DNA from: Alphaproteobacteria bacterium Ga0077535
GTDB taxonomy: Bacteria > Pseudomonadota > Alphaproteobacteria > Caulobacterales > Aquidulcibacteraceae
Direction of reading: 5' to 3'
Length of the DNA: 64,000 bases
NCBI GenBank assembly: GCA_001464425.1
Contig: LNEK01000044.1
Location: forward strand, 129,001 to 193,000
How positions within the stretch are numbered: the stretch's first letter is position 1; each line of letters begins with the position of its first letter. Both the position numbers and the translations under genes were made by a program. Positions 24,268 to 32,959 of this stretch are shown in pieces. The notes beneath the pieces are model-generated. The model searched no databases and was not told where the DNA came from. It saw nothing but the letters and a program-made list of their open reading frames with translations.

Positions 24268-26547
24268 ATGTCCTCGACTGCCCGCCGCCGCGCCATGGAT
24301 GCGCTGAAGCGCCAGCGCGCGCCCGCGCCGGCTGGGCCGCTGTTTGCGGTGGCCGAGGAGGGGGCGGAGTTCGTCCACGATACTTTGGACAAGGTGGCGG
24401 TGCTTTTTCCGCTCCCGCTGCCGGAGCCGTTCGATTATCGGGCGCCGACATCGCTGGGCCTCCAGCCCGGCATGCATGTGATCGCGCCGATCGGGTCGCG
24501 GCTGGTGCGCGGCGTGGTGTGGAGCGTCGAGCGCGAGCATCCCGGTGCGGCAAACTTGAAAGCGATCGAGGAAGTGCTGCCCGGCTCGCCGGTGCCGGAG
24601 ATGTCGCGCGCGTTCATCGATTGGGCCGCGAAGTATCTGGTGCGCCCGCCTGGCGATCTCGTGCGCATGGTGGTGCGTTCGCCGGAAGCGTTGTTTCCGC
24701 CGCCGACGTACACAGTGATTGCGCCGACTGGTGAGCCGCCGCCGAAGCTGACTGAAGCGCGCAAGCGCGTGATGGAGGAAGCGGCGAAAGAGCATGTGAG
24801 CGCGGCCGAGCTGGCGCGGCGGGCTGAGACGTCTTCAGCGGTCGTTAAAGGCTTGGTCGATTGCGGCGCGCTGACCAAGCTGGAGATCAGCGAAGACCCG
24901 CCATTCCCGCCGCCGAACCTAGAGATGTCCGGCAAGGCGCTCTCGGGCATCCAGCAAGCCGCCGCTGATGAAATGTGCGTCACAGTGCGTGCCGGCGGTT
25001 TTCACGTGGCGCTGCTCGATGGCGTGACCGGCTCGGGCAAGACGGAAGTTTATCTCGAAGCGGCGGCCGAGGCGCTGAAGCTTGACCCGACGGCGCAGGT
25101 GCTAGTGCTGTTGCCGGAAATCGCGCTGACGCAAGCAGCGATGAGCCGGTTCAATGCGCGCTTTGGCGTAACGCCGGTGGAATGGCATTCTGCGATTCCA
25201 CAAAAGGCCCGCCGCCGCGCCTGGCGAGAGATCGCGGCAGGGCGGGCCCGGCTCGTTGTCGGCGCGCGCTCGGCGCTGTTTTTGCCTTATCCGAACCTGA
25301 AGCTCATCGTCATCGATGAAGAGCATGATTCTTCTTATAAGCAGGAAGAGGGCGTCATCTATCAGGCGCGCGATCTGGCGGTGGCGCGGGCGAAGCTCGG
25401 CGATTGCATGGTGATCTTGGCGAGCGCCACACCATCTTTGGAAACGCTCGTTAACGCGCAGTCCGGCCGCTACGCGCATGTGAAGTTGCCATCGCGCCAC
25501 GGCACGGCGGAATTGCCGGACGTGGAATTGGTCGATTTAAAGATCGATGCGCCGGAGAAAGGCCGCTGGCTTTCGCCGAAGTTGATTAAGGGCGCGGCCG
25601 AGGCGCTGCTGCGCGGCGAGCAATCGCTCTTCTATATGAACCGCCGCGGCTACGCGCCGCTCACTTTGTGTAAAGCCTGCGGCCATCGCATGCGCTCGCC
25701 CGACAGCGATTCATGGTTGGTTGAGCACCGTTACTCTGGGCGACTCGTGTGCCACCTCACCGGCTTTTCGATGCCGAAGCCGAAGGAGTGCCCCGAGTGC
25801 TTGGCGCCGGATAGCTTCACTTCGATCGGGCCGGGCGTAGAGCGCATTGAAGAAGAGGTGCGCTATTTTTTCCCGAATGCGCGGATCGAGATTTTCTCAT
25901 CCGACACCACGCCGAACGGCGACGCCGTCCGCGATTTGGTGGCGCGCATGGAGAAGAACGAGATCGATATTCTGATCGGCACGCAGATTGTCGCCAAGGG
26001 TCACAACTTTCCGAACTTGACGTTCGTTGGCGTCGTCGATGCCGATCTCGGTCTGAAGGGCGGCGATTTGCGCGCGGGTGAGCGCACGTATCAGCTGGTC
26101 AGCCAAGTCGCGGGCCGGGCGGGCCGTCACGAGAAAAAGGGCAGGGCGCTCATTCAAACCTACGCGCCGCACGAGCCAGTGATGCAGGCGCTGCTGGCGC
26201 AGGATCGCGATGCATTCTTCGCGGCGGAGATTGCGGAGCGCGAAGCGGCGGGCATGCCGCCTTATGGGCGCTTGGCGGCGGTGATCGTCTCCGCGCCGGA
26301 TGAATTGCTCGCGAACGATGCGGCAAAGCTGATGGGGGAGAAGGCGCCGGTGGTTGAGGGGCTCGATCTTTGGGGGCCCGCGCCTGCGCCGCTTTCGGTG
26401 ATCCGGGGCATGCATCGGCGCCGGTTCTTGATCCGCGCCAATCGCGGCGTTGATGTCAGCGCCTTCCTCGCGGCGTGGGCGAGCCGCGTGAAACTGCACA
26501 GCGCTGTGCGCGTGCAGATCGATGTTGATCCGTATAGCTTCTTGTGA
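24268..26547 (+). CDS. priA: Primosomal replication restart helicase PriA, one zinc site lost
   Basis: A 759-residue helicase that reloads the replisome at stalled forks. It has the N-terminal 3'-end binding domain (PLPEPFDYRAP), a winged-helix part, Walker A GVTGSGKTEV with K258, the DEEH box at 350-353, the helicase C motifs (LIGTQIVAKGHNFPNLTFVGVVDADLGLK is split over motifs V-VI region) and the C-terminal domain. Of the eight zinc-binding cysteines of E. coli PriA, C468, C471, C508 and C511 (site 1) are present. At the site 2 positions there are S477, S480, C495 and T498, so that site cannot form. It is followed by a tightly coupled 52-codon gene. Confidence 0.95.
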   Translation: MSSTARRRAMDALKRQRAPAPAGPLFAVAEEGAEFVHDTLDKVAVLFPLPLPEPFDYRAPTSLGLQPGMHVIAPIGSRLVRGVVWSVEREHPGAANLKAIEEVLPGSPVPEMSRAFIDWAAKYLVRPPGDLVRMVVRSPEALFPPPTYTVIAPTGEPPPKLTEARKRVMEEAAKEHVSAAELARRAETSSAVVKGLVDCGALTKLEISEDPPFPPPNLEMSGKALSGIQQAAADEMCVTVRAGGFHVALLDGVTGSGKTEVYLEAAAEALKLDPTAQVLVLLPEIALTQAAMSRFNARFGVTPVEWHSAIPQKARRRAWREIAAGRARLVVGARSALFLPYPNLKLIVIDEEHDSSYKQEEGVIYQARDLAVARAKLGDCMVILASATPSLETLVNAQSGRYAHVKLPSRHGTAELPDVELVDLKIDAPEKGRWLSPKLIKGAAEALLRGEQSLFYMNRRGYAPLTLCKACGHRMRSPDSDSWLVEHRYSGRLVCHLTGFSMPKPKECPECLAPDSFTSIGPGVERIEEEVRYFFPNARIEIFSSDTTPNGDAVRDLVARMEKNEIDILIGTQIVAKGHNFPNLTFVGVVDADLGLKGGDLRAGERTYQLVSQVAGRAGRHEKKGRALIQTYAPHEPVMQALLAQDRDAFFAAEIAEREAAGMPPYGRLAAVIVSAPDELLANDAAKLMGEKAPVVEGLDLWGPAPAPLSVIRGMHRRRFLIRANRGVDVSAFLAAWASRVKLHSAVRVQIDVDPYSFL

Positions 26548-26705
26548 TGGCTGACGCGCCACCACCTCGGCGCCGCGTGCGCATGTGGCTGCTCGCCATC
26601 TATGTGGTCTTCGGCTCACTTGCGCTGCTTGGGGCGATGTTGGCAGTATCGGTTTTGCTCATCCCTGAGCGCGGAATAATCACGCTGCCGGTGGAGCGTC
26701 CATGA
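26547..26705 (+). CDS. 52-residue single-helix membrane microprotein
   Basis: This short gene starts with the A of the priA stop (TGATG) and ends in an ATGA overlap with the SDR gene, so it is coupled on both sides. The product begins with a proline/arginine-rich segment (MADAPPPRRRVRM), has one hydrophobic helix (about 13-39) and a short tail ending LPVERP. By the positive-inside rule the N-terminus should be cytoplasmic. No family is recognised. The exact overlaps on both sides are the main argument that it is real. Confidence 0.65.
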   Translation: MADAPPPRRRVRMWLLAIYVVFGSLALLGAMLAVSVLLIPERGIITLPVERP

Positions 26706-27484
26706 CCTACAGACCCTTCGATTTGACCGGCCGCGTTGCGCTTGTCACAGGCGGCAATGGCGGCATTGGCCTTGGTATGGCGGAAGCTCTGGCGCAAGCG
26801 GGCGCTAGCGTCGAGATTTGGGGCACCAATCCGGCAAAGAACGCGGCCGCGCTGGAAAAGCTGAAGGCGCACGGCACGAAAGTGAATGCGCGCGTTGTTG
26901 ATGTGTCGAAAGAAGAGAACATCGTCGCCGGCTTCAATGCGACGCTTGCGGAGTTCGGCCGCATCGATTCGTGTTTCGCTAATGCCGGCATGAGCAATCG
27001 CTGGAAGAGTTTTCTGGATATTGGCGGCGAGGATTATCGCAGGCTGATGTCGATCAACCTCGATGGGGTGATCTGGACGTTGCGCGAAGCGTGCCGGCAC
27101 ATGAAGGCGCGCGCGGAAGCGGGCGATCCTGGTGGCTCGGTCGTCGCGGTCGCGAGCCTTGGCGCTTTATTCGGTGCGGCGCGCAATCAGGATTATACGG
27201 CGACGAAGGCGGCGGTGATTTCCGTCACCAATGGCATCGCCGTCGAGTTCGCGCGTTACGGCGTGCGCGCTAATTCGATCCTGCCCGGCTGGATCGCTAC
27301 GGAGATGACGGGCGCGGCCCAAGAGAATGACGTCTTCACTAAGAACGTGATCGCGCGTGTGCCGTCGCGACGTTGGGGAAGGGCGGAGGAGTTTGGCGGC
27401 ATCGCCGTCTATCTCGCCAGCGATGCGTCGAGCTTTCACACAGGGGACTCGATCCTGATCGATGGCGGGTATTCGAAGTTCTGA
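26702..27484 (+). CDS. SDR family oxidoreductase
   Basis: A 260-residue classical short-chain dehydrogenase/reductase. The nucleotide-binding TGGNGGIGLG is at 16-25, NAG at 94-96, and the catalytic S152, Y165 and K169 (YTATK) are in place; PGWIATEMT and the terminal GDSILIDGGYSKF also fit the family. The residue context after the second strand (EIWGTN) lacks a clear acidic residue for NAD, so cofactor preference is open. The substrate is unknown. The ATG overlaps the preceding microprotein stop and its own stop overlaps the next start, so it lies inside a coupled run of four genes that starts with priA. Confidence 0.92.
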   Translation: MTYRPFDLTGRVALVTGGNGGIGLGMAEALAQAGASVEIWGTNPAKNAAALEKLKAHGTKVNARVVDVSKEENIVAGFNATLAEFGRIDSCFANAGMSNRWKSFLDIGGEDYRRLMSINLDGVIWTLREACRHMKARAEAGDPGGSVVAVASLGALFGAARNQDYTATKAAVISVTNGIAVEFARYGVRANSILPGWIATEMTGAAQENDVFTKNVIARVPSRRWGRAEEFGGIAVYLASDASSFHTGDSILIDGGYSKF

Positions 27485-28035
27485 TGCTGCGTTCTCTAGC
27501 CTTCGCCGTTGCGATCATGCTGGCGCCGGCGGCTTACGCGCAGGAGCGCCGAGCGGAGGCTGATCTCCCTGAAGTGCGGGCGACAGCGGAAGTGATCTTC
27601 GAAGCATTGCCGCCGGACATAGCGGGCTCTGCCGGGTGGGACGCGATAAGCATTCGCATCTCGCGCCTGGTGCATTGGCACGTGTACGGGCCCGACCCGC
27701 GCGACCGGTCTCTGGGCGTGCTTGTGCGGCGGCATGGCTGGATCGAGGGCGTTGAGCAGGACGTCGATCTCACATTGGAAGGCGACGATGCTGGCGTGCG
27801 CTCGCTCGCATTCGGCTACCTCTTTCTTGGCCTCGATCTTCTCACGGCCTTGCGAGAGCGGGGTGCAGCGTTTTCTTTCCAGGCCGACTACGAGACGTAT
27901 TCAGAGTACATTGTTTCTGCGCCTGGCCGTGAGCCGGCCCTTTTGACACTGACGCGTAGGTGTACTCCGCCGGGATCGCGCGCGCGGTATCGTTGCGAGA
28001 ATGGCGCGACGCTGACGTTCGGCGCGCTCGACTAA
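27484..28035 (+). CDS. Exported protein of unknown function
   Basis: A 183-residue protein with a signal peptide (residues 1-20, ending AYAQE). The mature part is mixed alpha/beta and contains two cysteines near the end (LTRRCTPPGSRARYRCENGA), probably a disulfide. I recognise no family. The start overlaps the stop of the SDR gene by one base (TGATG). The stop overlaps the minus-strand regulator gene by four bases, so the two converge tightly. Confidence 0.78.
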   Translation: MLRSLAFAVAIMLAPAAYAQERRAEADLPEVRATAEVIFEALPPDIAGSAGWDAISIRISRLVHWHVYGPDPRDRSLGVLVRRHGWIEGVEQDVDLTLEGDDAGVRSLAFGYLFLGLDLLTALRERGAAFSFQADYETYSEYIVSAPGREPALLTLTRRCTPPGSRARYRCENGATLTFGALD

Positions 28036-28331
28036 ACGTCGTCTTCGCCGACTTGTCCGCCTTCGCCTTCGAGACGGCGGAGTTGTTTTACATCCTTACG
28101 CGTGAAGCGCAGGCGCACACCGGCGCCGAGATCATCTTCATCGAGAAACACCGCGCCGGCCGTCTCAAGCGCGTGCTTCAAGGCTGCCCGCGCGTCTTCG
28201 CCCGGATCGACATCGCCGGTTTCAAAGGCGCGGATCGCTGGCTTCGGGACGCCCGATGCGCTGCAAAGCTGTGCGCGTGGCCATTGCACCAATGCGCGCG
28301 CGGCGCGGCAGAGGGGGCCGGTGATTTCCAT
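28032..28331 (-). CDS. Small HTH (XRE-like) transcriptional regulator
   Basis: A 99-residue protein starting MEITGPLCRAARALVQWPR, followed by QLCSASGVPKPAIRAFETGD, the helix-turn-helix of an XRE-type domain found in many short alphaproteobacterial proteins of this shape; the C-terminal part predicts short strands and a helix. The frame is open up to 28436, but the ATG at 28331 matches the usual N-terminus of these proteins. It is alone on its strand, with a stop overlapping the exported protein gene. The regulated genes are unknown; self-regulation or control of the divergent gene at 28457 is possible. Confidence 0.75.
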   Translation of the reverse strand: MEITGPLCRAARALVQWPRAQLCSASGVPKPAIRAFETGDVDPGEDARAALKHALETAGAVFLDEDDLGAGVRLRFTRKDVKQLRRLEGEGGQVGEDDV

Positions 28332-28456
28332 GTGCGGGCTCCAGTCTCTCGCCAGTATGCGACACGCGTTGGCGCCTTTGAAGTCCGGAAGTGGCGAGCG
28401 CGCTGGTTTGAGACGCGGCAAAGTCTGCGTCGTCAATCCACTCGCGGAGACACGAA

Positions 28457-28927
28457 ATGAACCCGCTTCAAGCCGCGCGCGGTTTAGCTGTCGCGCTGGG
28501 AGTTTTGCTGATGCCTAGTGCAGCTCACGCTTCGCCCGAACAAGATCGCGCCACGGTCGCCGCGCTCGATACTGCGTATCAGGCCGCGGTTGAGCGCAAC
28601 GACGCTGAAGGCATGGCGCGCATTCTGCATCCAGACATGATTCTCGTCGTCGGCCGCGGCACGGTCTATACGCGCGAGGATATCCTGCGCTCAGCGCGCG
28701 AACGCGACATTGAGTATGAGCGTCAGGTCGAAGAAGAGGGCACGCAGACGGTGCGGCTCTACGGCGATGATACGGCGGTCGTGACAGCGTTGCTTTGGCT
28801 GAAAGGCGTCACGCGCGAAGGCGAAGCGTTCGATCGGCGCTTGTGGTTCAGCGACACGTACGTACGCACGCCAGAAGGGTGGCGCTACGCGTTTGGGCAA
28901 GCTTCGCTCAGCTTGCCGCCGGAATAG
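28457..28927 (+). CDS. Exported SnoaL/DUF4440-like protein (NTF2 fold)
   Basis: A 156-residue protein with a signal peptide (about 1-25, ending AAHAS). The mature 130 residues fit the NTF2-like/DUF4440 pattern: a first helix DRATVAALDTAYQAAVERNDAEGMARILHP is split by the family's typical ND-x-x-G-M turn, followed by curved strands ending in YVRTPEGWRYAFGQAS. Members either bind small molecules or are isomerase-like; no catalytic residues can be assigned here. The end of the gene overlaps the stop of the convergent MATE gene by 20 bases. Confidence 0.8.
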   Translation: MNPLQAARGLAVALGVLLMPSAAHASPEQDRATVAALDTAYQAAVERNDAEGMARILHPDMILVVGRGTVYTREDILRSARERDIEYERQVEEEGTQTVRLYGDDTAVVTALLWLKGVTREGEAFDRRLWFSDTYVRTPEGWRYAFGQASLSLPPE

Positions 28928-30257
28928 CGAGTTTGCGCTTGAACGTCCGCGAGAGCAGCCACATCGCCAGCGCGCACTGAAGCACGACTGAGGCGACGGA
29001 GAGATACCATACGTATTCTAGGCGCATGTTCGGCAGGTACGACAGCCAGATCGCGGGTACGACGAAGGTCACCATCCGCGTAGCGCTAGCGAACATGGAA
29101 GGGCGGGTGTCGCCCATGCCTTGGAAGAGGCTGCCGCCGGCCATGACGAGCCCGCTGAACACGAAATTCCATGAAACGACTTTCAGGTACTCCGCCGTGA
29201 TGGCGAGCACTTCCGGGTCGTCGGTAAACGGGCGCGCCATCAATTCGGGTGCGATGTGGCAGAGTAGTGAGAGCGTCAGCATGATGCCGGAGCCGATCAG
29301 CGCCGTGACTTTGAAGGTCTCGCGCACGCGGTCGTAGCGTTTGGCGCCGAAGTTTTGCCCTGCGATCGGCGCGGCGGCGAAGGCGATCGCCATGGCGGGC
29401 AGGAAGATCGATTGCATGATGCGTCCGCCAATGCCGAAGCCGGCCTGCGCCTCGGCGCCAAAATCGCGGATCACCCAATAGATCACCACGAAGATTACGA
29501 ACATCAGCAGAAACTCGATCGACGTCGGCAGGCCGATGAAGATGATGCGCTTCCAAGCGCCGAACTTTGGCTTCAGCGTGCGCAGGCGGAGTCGAAGATA
29601 CGACTGCACGCGCGGAAACATGATGACGAGGCCGATGGCGCCGACAATCGATGCGATCGTGCTGGCCCAACCGGCGCCTGCAGCGCCGAGCGCGACACCT
29701 GTACCGACACCCGCGATCAGGACCGGCGCGAGGATGGCGTTGATGATGACGGTCGCTGTTTGCAGCACCATCGTCGGCATGGTCACGCCAGCGCCGCGCA
29801 AGGCCGAGACCATCGCTTGCGTGGGAAACATCAGCGCGAGTGAGGGTATGAAGGCGTAGAGATAAGCGCGGCCCTCTGCGGCGCTCGCCGCGTCTGCCGT
29901 GAGCGCATCGACGCCTGCGCCGCCGAACGCGTAGCCGAGCACTAACATCAACACGGAACCGGCGAGCGACATCGAGATCGCCTGATCGGACATGAGATTT
30001 GCATCGGCTTCGTTCTTGGCGCCGACGGCCTGCGCCACCGTCGCCATGACGCCGATGCTGATCAATTGTGACGCCGCCAGCGCCAGGAAGAAGACGTTGC
30101 CCGCCGCACTGACGCCGGCGATCGACGCATTGCCAAGGCGGGCCACGAAATAGAGGTCGATGATGAAGTAGAGTGTCTGGAAGATCAGGCTGATGCCAAT
30201 AAAGGCCGCCATGCCAAGCAGATGCGCCGTGATCGAGCCCTGGGTTAGATCACGCAC
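28908..30257 (-). CDS. MATE family efflux transporter
   Basis: A 449-residue membrane protein with twelve helices in two homologous halves, the pattern of multidrug and toxic compound extrusion antiporters. Each half contains typical MATE segments, for example FQTLYFIIDLYFVARLGNAS near the N-terminus and GGRIMQSIFLPAMAIAFAAAP at the start of the second half, followed by GQNFGAKRYDR. It starts with GTG at 30257. The substrate and driving ion are not known. It is downstream of the TerC-lipoprotein genes on the same strand but separated from them by a hairpin. Confidence 0.92.
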   Translation of the reverse strand: MRDLTQGSITAHLLGMAAFIGISLIFQTLYFIIDLYFVARLGNASIAGVSAAGNVFFLALAASQLISIGVMATVAQAVGAKNEADANLMSDQAISMSLAGSVLMLVLGYAFGGAGVDALTADAASAAEGRAYLYAFIPSLALMFPTQAMVSALRGAGVTMPTMVLQTATVIINAILAPVLIAGVGTGVALGAAGAGWASTIASIVGAIGLVIMFPRVQSYLRLRLRTLKPKFGAWKRIIFIGLPTSIEFLLMFVIFVVIYWVIRDFGAEAQAGFGIGGRIMQSIFLPAMAIAFAAAPIAGQNFGAKRYDRVRETFKVTALIGSGIMLTLSLLCHIAPELMARPFTDDPEVLAITAEYLKVVSWNFVFSGLVMAGGSLFQGMGDTRPSMFASATRMVTFVVPAIWLSYLPNMRLEYVWYLSVASVVLQCALAMWLLSRTFKRKLAIPAAS

Positions 30258-30295
30258 GAGGTTCGACCTTATTCATTTGACGCCGGCTCGCGGCG

Positions 30296-30316
30296 CCTCG
30301 CGCGTTGCGCGCGAGG
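30296..30316 (-). terminator. Hairpin between lipoprotein and MATE genes
   Basis: CCTCGCGCG (30296-30304) and CGCGCGAGG (30308-30316) form a perfect nine-pair stem with a three-base loop, ten bases downstream of the lipoprotein stop on the minus strand. No U-tract follows. It probably ends or protects the TerC-lipoprotein transcript. Confidence 0.5.
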
Positions 30317-30325
30317 AGGCGGCGC

Positions 30326-30853
30326 TCAGTTAAAGCGCAGCCGAGCGCAGACTTGGTCTGGGCTGAAAGGGATGGCGCCCAATTCGCCGTTCTGCAGAGT
30401 CTCGAACTCGATCGCTTGCTTCAGTCCAACGATCAACACCGCGCCATCCGCTTCGTGCACGCCAAGCACCGCCGGGCCTTCAGGGCCGCAGATGAAAGGC
30501 GTGCCGCGATTGCTGCCGGGTGTGGCGTTGTAGAGCATGGGCGCTTCGCCGCCGGTGAGGCCCATGATCTGCGCCAGTGGGCCGTCCGGCGCTTGGGCGG
30601 CAAGGTCGTTATTGGTGTGGTTGCCTTGTTGGAAGTTCAACGTGGCGCCGTTGGCGTGGCGCAGCGCCAGCGGCACGACCGGGTCCATGCCTTCGGCAGC
30701 ACGCTGTACGGCCGCGCGGTCCATATACATCGTCTCACCGACAGCGAGTGATGTTGCAGCGTCAGCAGCGGTTAGCGTTGTCGTCGTCATCGGCCCGGAG
30801 GCGGCGCAAGATGCGACGAGCAGCGCCGCGGCGATCACAAGCGGTGTGCGCAT
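30326..30853 (-). CDS. Putative lipoprotein downstream of terC
   Basis: A 175-residue protein with a lipoprotein signal, [16 protein letters not shown], the lipidated cysteine being residue 16. The mature part is Thr/Ala-rich at first, then a compact domain with two cysteines (PFICGPEG and PDQVCARLRF). No family recognised. Its ATG overlaps the stop of the TerC gene (TGATG), so the two are translated together; this suggests a partner function at the membrane, although no data support it directly. Confidence 0.75.
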   Translation of the reverse strand: MRTPLVIAAALLVASCAASGPMTTTTLTAADAATSLAVGETMYMDRAAVQRAAEGMDPVVPLALRHANGATLNFQQGNHTNNDLAAQAPDGPLAQIMGLTGGEAPMLYNATPGSNRGTPFICGPEGPAVLGVHEADGAVLIVGLKQAIEFETLQNGELGAIPFSPDQVCARLRFN

Positions 30854-31665
30854 CAATGTGTCTCCGTCCCAGTGGCGGCCTTCGCCGCCTTTCGCGCCTG
30901 CGCGCCACGAGAGAGCATGTTGAGCCCTTCGACCAGCGCCGAGAACGCCATGGCTGCGTAAATGTAGCCCTTCGGCACGTGGACGCCGAACCCTTCAGCA
31001 ATCAGCACCATGCCGATCATCAGCAGGAAGCCCAGAGCAAGCATTACGACTGTGGGATTTTTGTGAATGAAGTTGCCGACCGGATCGGCTGCCAGAAGCA
31101 TCACGGTGACGGCGATGATCACGGCGATGACCATGATCGGCACGTGGTCGGTCATGCCGACGGCGGTGAGGATCGAGTCGATCGAGAACACGAGGTCAAG
31201 CAGAATGATCTGAAAGATAGTCGCGCCGAAATTGGAGACGACCACCTGTTTCTTGTCCAGCACGTCAGTCGTTGGGGTCGGATCGACCGTGTGGTGGATT
31301 TCTTTTGTGGCTTTCCAAACGAGGAACAAGCCGCCCGCGATCAGGATGAGGTCGCGCCACGAGAACGCGGTTTCGAACGTCGGATTGCCATGGTCATCGA
31401 TGCTGCCGACGAAACCGAGGTCGAATACCGGTGTCGTGAGCGTCACGATGATCGCGATAGTGGAGAGCAGGCCGAGGCGCATGACGAGCGCGAGCCCGAT
31501 GCCGATGCGCCGCGCGCGCTTGCGCTGTTCGGCGGGCAGCTTGTTGGTCAGGATCGAAATGAAGATCAGGTTGTCGATGCCGAGCACGACTTCCATGATC
31601 ACCAGCGCAATCAACGCGGCCCAGGCAGCCGGGTCAGACAGAAGCGGCGCGATTTCCCAATCCAT
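30853..31665 (-). CDS. TerC family integral membrane protein
   Basis: A 270-residue membrane protein with seven to eight helices. The TerC signature is clear: [20 protein letters not shown] in helix 1-2 and the related [19 protein letters not shown] in the second half, each with an acidic residue in the membrane. The family includes tellurium resistance TerC and manganese exporters such as Alx/MeeF. The frame runs open to 31911; the ATG at 31665 starts [15 protein letters not shown], the usual family beginning. It is followed by an overlapping lipoprotein gene. Confidence 0.92.
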   Translation of the reverse strand: MDWEIAPLLSDPAAWAALIALVIMEVVLGIDNLIFISILTNKLPAEQRKRARRIGIGLALVMRLGLLSTIAIIVTLTTPVFDLGFVGSIDDHGNPTFETAFSWRDLILIAGGLFLVWKATKEIHHTVDPTPTTDVLDKKQVVVSNFGATIFQIILLDLVFSIDSILTAVGMTDHVPIMVIAVIIAVTVMLLAADPVGNFIHKNPTVVMLALGFLLMIGMVLIAEGFGVHVPKGYIYAAMAFSALVEGLNMLSRGAQARKAAKAATGTETH

Positions 31666-31849
31666 TCGTGAATCCCTCTTTCGCGGATCGATGTAAGGTA
31701 TTGCGGTCAGGCCGGGAAGGGCGTCCGCTCGGGAACGTCCAGCTTGCAGTTCGGCGGGTGGAAGCGGACGGCCGCCGCCGCTACCCTTGCCGCCACGCGG
31801 CGGCCATAATGGGCGGACGTGGTGATGTAGGACGTCGAGGACTAAGCCG

Positions 31850-32659
31850 TTGCAGCTGCCTATCCTTCGGACTTTGGCTCTCGTTACGGTGGGCAACGCG
31901 GTGTTGCGCAAGCGCGACGCCGGCGGCTTCTGGCCGAACGATCCGATGTTCCGCTACACCGCTTCGCTCGATTTTATGACGCCGCGTGAGAACGGCAATC
32001 TTGCGCACGCTGCGGCAGGGCCGGACGTTTGGTTCAAAAAACTGGCGTCGCGCGGTTGCACGGGATTGCGCATGCACAGCGCGCCGATGCGGCAAGATCC
32101 AAAGCTTGGGGCAATTCCTGAACACAAGCTGGTCGGCATGGTCGGCGGCGGTCCGCGCTGGTTGATCGAGCCGGTGTACGGCGATCATTCCGAATTGTGG
32201 GAAGGCTTTGATCGCATCGGCGATAAGGACGCGGCGGATAAGAAAATCTGGCTCACGGCGTACGTGCTCATCGGCGAAGCGCAATCGGCGCCGAAAGTGG
32301 ACGCCGATATTCGCGGCGCCAGCCTCGATCTGCGGGCGGCGCTTACCGCAATCGAGAAGGTCGCGCGTTCCATGCCGGACGCGCCGTTCGCCGATGCCTT
32401 TGTAGGCGCGCGTGCAGCGCTTGAAGGAAAGGGCGGCGCGCCGCCGCCCGATTTCGTGCGCTTTACGACTCTGAAGCCAGAAGCGGTGCGTTTGCTGCAG
32501 GCCGCTGGCGGCGCTTGGGTGTTTGGCGCGATGGGCAGCTGGAATGACTTGTCGCCTGATGCGGCGCTGAAGCCGCGTTATCAGCAGACTTCGAAGGACC
32601 TGTTCGTGGCATTGCAGCGGGCGGTGCTGGTCGTCGCTAATTCGACTTACGGACGCTGA
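31850..32659 (+). CDS. Unrecognised soluble protein
   Basis: A 269-residue protein with no signal peptide and no membrane helix. The middle has [20 protein letters not shown] and the C-terminus a helical segment ending [11 protein letters not shown]; Trp and Gly-Gly motifs are frequent. I recognise no family. The only start that keeps the whole frame is TTG at 31850; GTG codons some 40 and 50 bases later are alternatives. It lies 184 bases from the divergent TerC gene, and that gap shows no clear motif. Codon use is like that of the housekeeping genes, so it is probably a real gene. Confidence 0.72.
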   Translation: MQLPILRTLALVTVGNAVLRKRDAGGFWPNDPMFRYTASLDFMTPRENGNLAHAAAGPDVWFKKLASRGCTGLRMHSAPMRQDPKLGAIPEHKLVGMVGGGPRWLIEPVYGDHSELWEGFDRIGDKDAADKKIWLTAYVLIGEAQSAPKVDADIRGASLDLRAALTAIEKVARSMPDAPFADAFVGARAALEGKGGAPPPDFVRFTTLKPEAVRLLQAAGGAWVFGAMGSWNDLSPDAALKPRYQQTSKDLFVALQRAVLVVANSTYGR

Positions 32660-32883
32660 GTTTCGCGGCCGATATCGAGCAGGGCGTCCCACATTTCATC
32701 GGCGAAGCGGATCACCATGACGCCGGCTTTCGCTTGCGTTTTCGCCGTCGATAAATCGACGAGCGCGGCGCCCAGATTTCCATCCTCCGCGCCAGTGACC
32801 GCTTCGAGGACTCGCACACTGGCAAGCTCGAAGCGGTCAAGGGCGCTGGTGAGGGCCTGAGCGGCGTGGGGGATCGCCGTCAT
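32647..32883 (-). CDS. Small protein with flagellar rod/hook C-terminal motif
   Basis: A 78-residue protein. Its C-terminal half (DLSTAKTQAKAGVMVIRFADEMWDALLDI) resembles the C-terminal helix of flagellar rod and hook proteins, where the pattern is roughly A-x-x-x-Y/F-x-A-N-x-x-V-I-x-x-A-D-E-M-x-x-x-L-L-D-I. The N-terminal half has the SALDRFELASVRV shape of the opposite rod helix. Such short FlgC/FlgE-like proteins without a central domain occur singly in alphaproteobacteria. No other flagellar gene is in the window. It converges with and overlaps the end of the unrecognised gene before it by 13 bases. Confidence 0.6.
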   Translation of the reverse strand: MTAIPHAAQALTSALDRFELASVRVLEAVTGAEDGNLGAALVDLSTAKTQAKAGVMVIRFADEMWDALLDIGRETQRP

Positions 32884-32959
32884 GTAGGGGACACTACACG
32901 GCTTGGTTTAAGGTCTCGTTCAGAAAGCTGGTGAATGCGTGAAAACCAAACTCCGAGCT

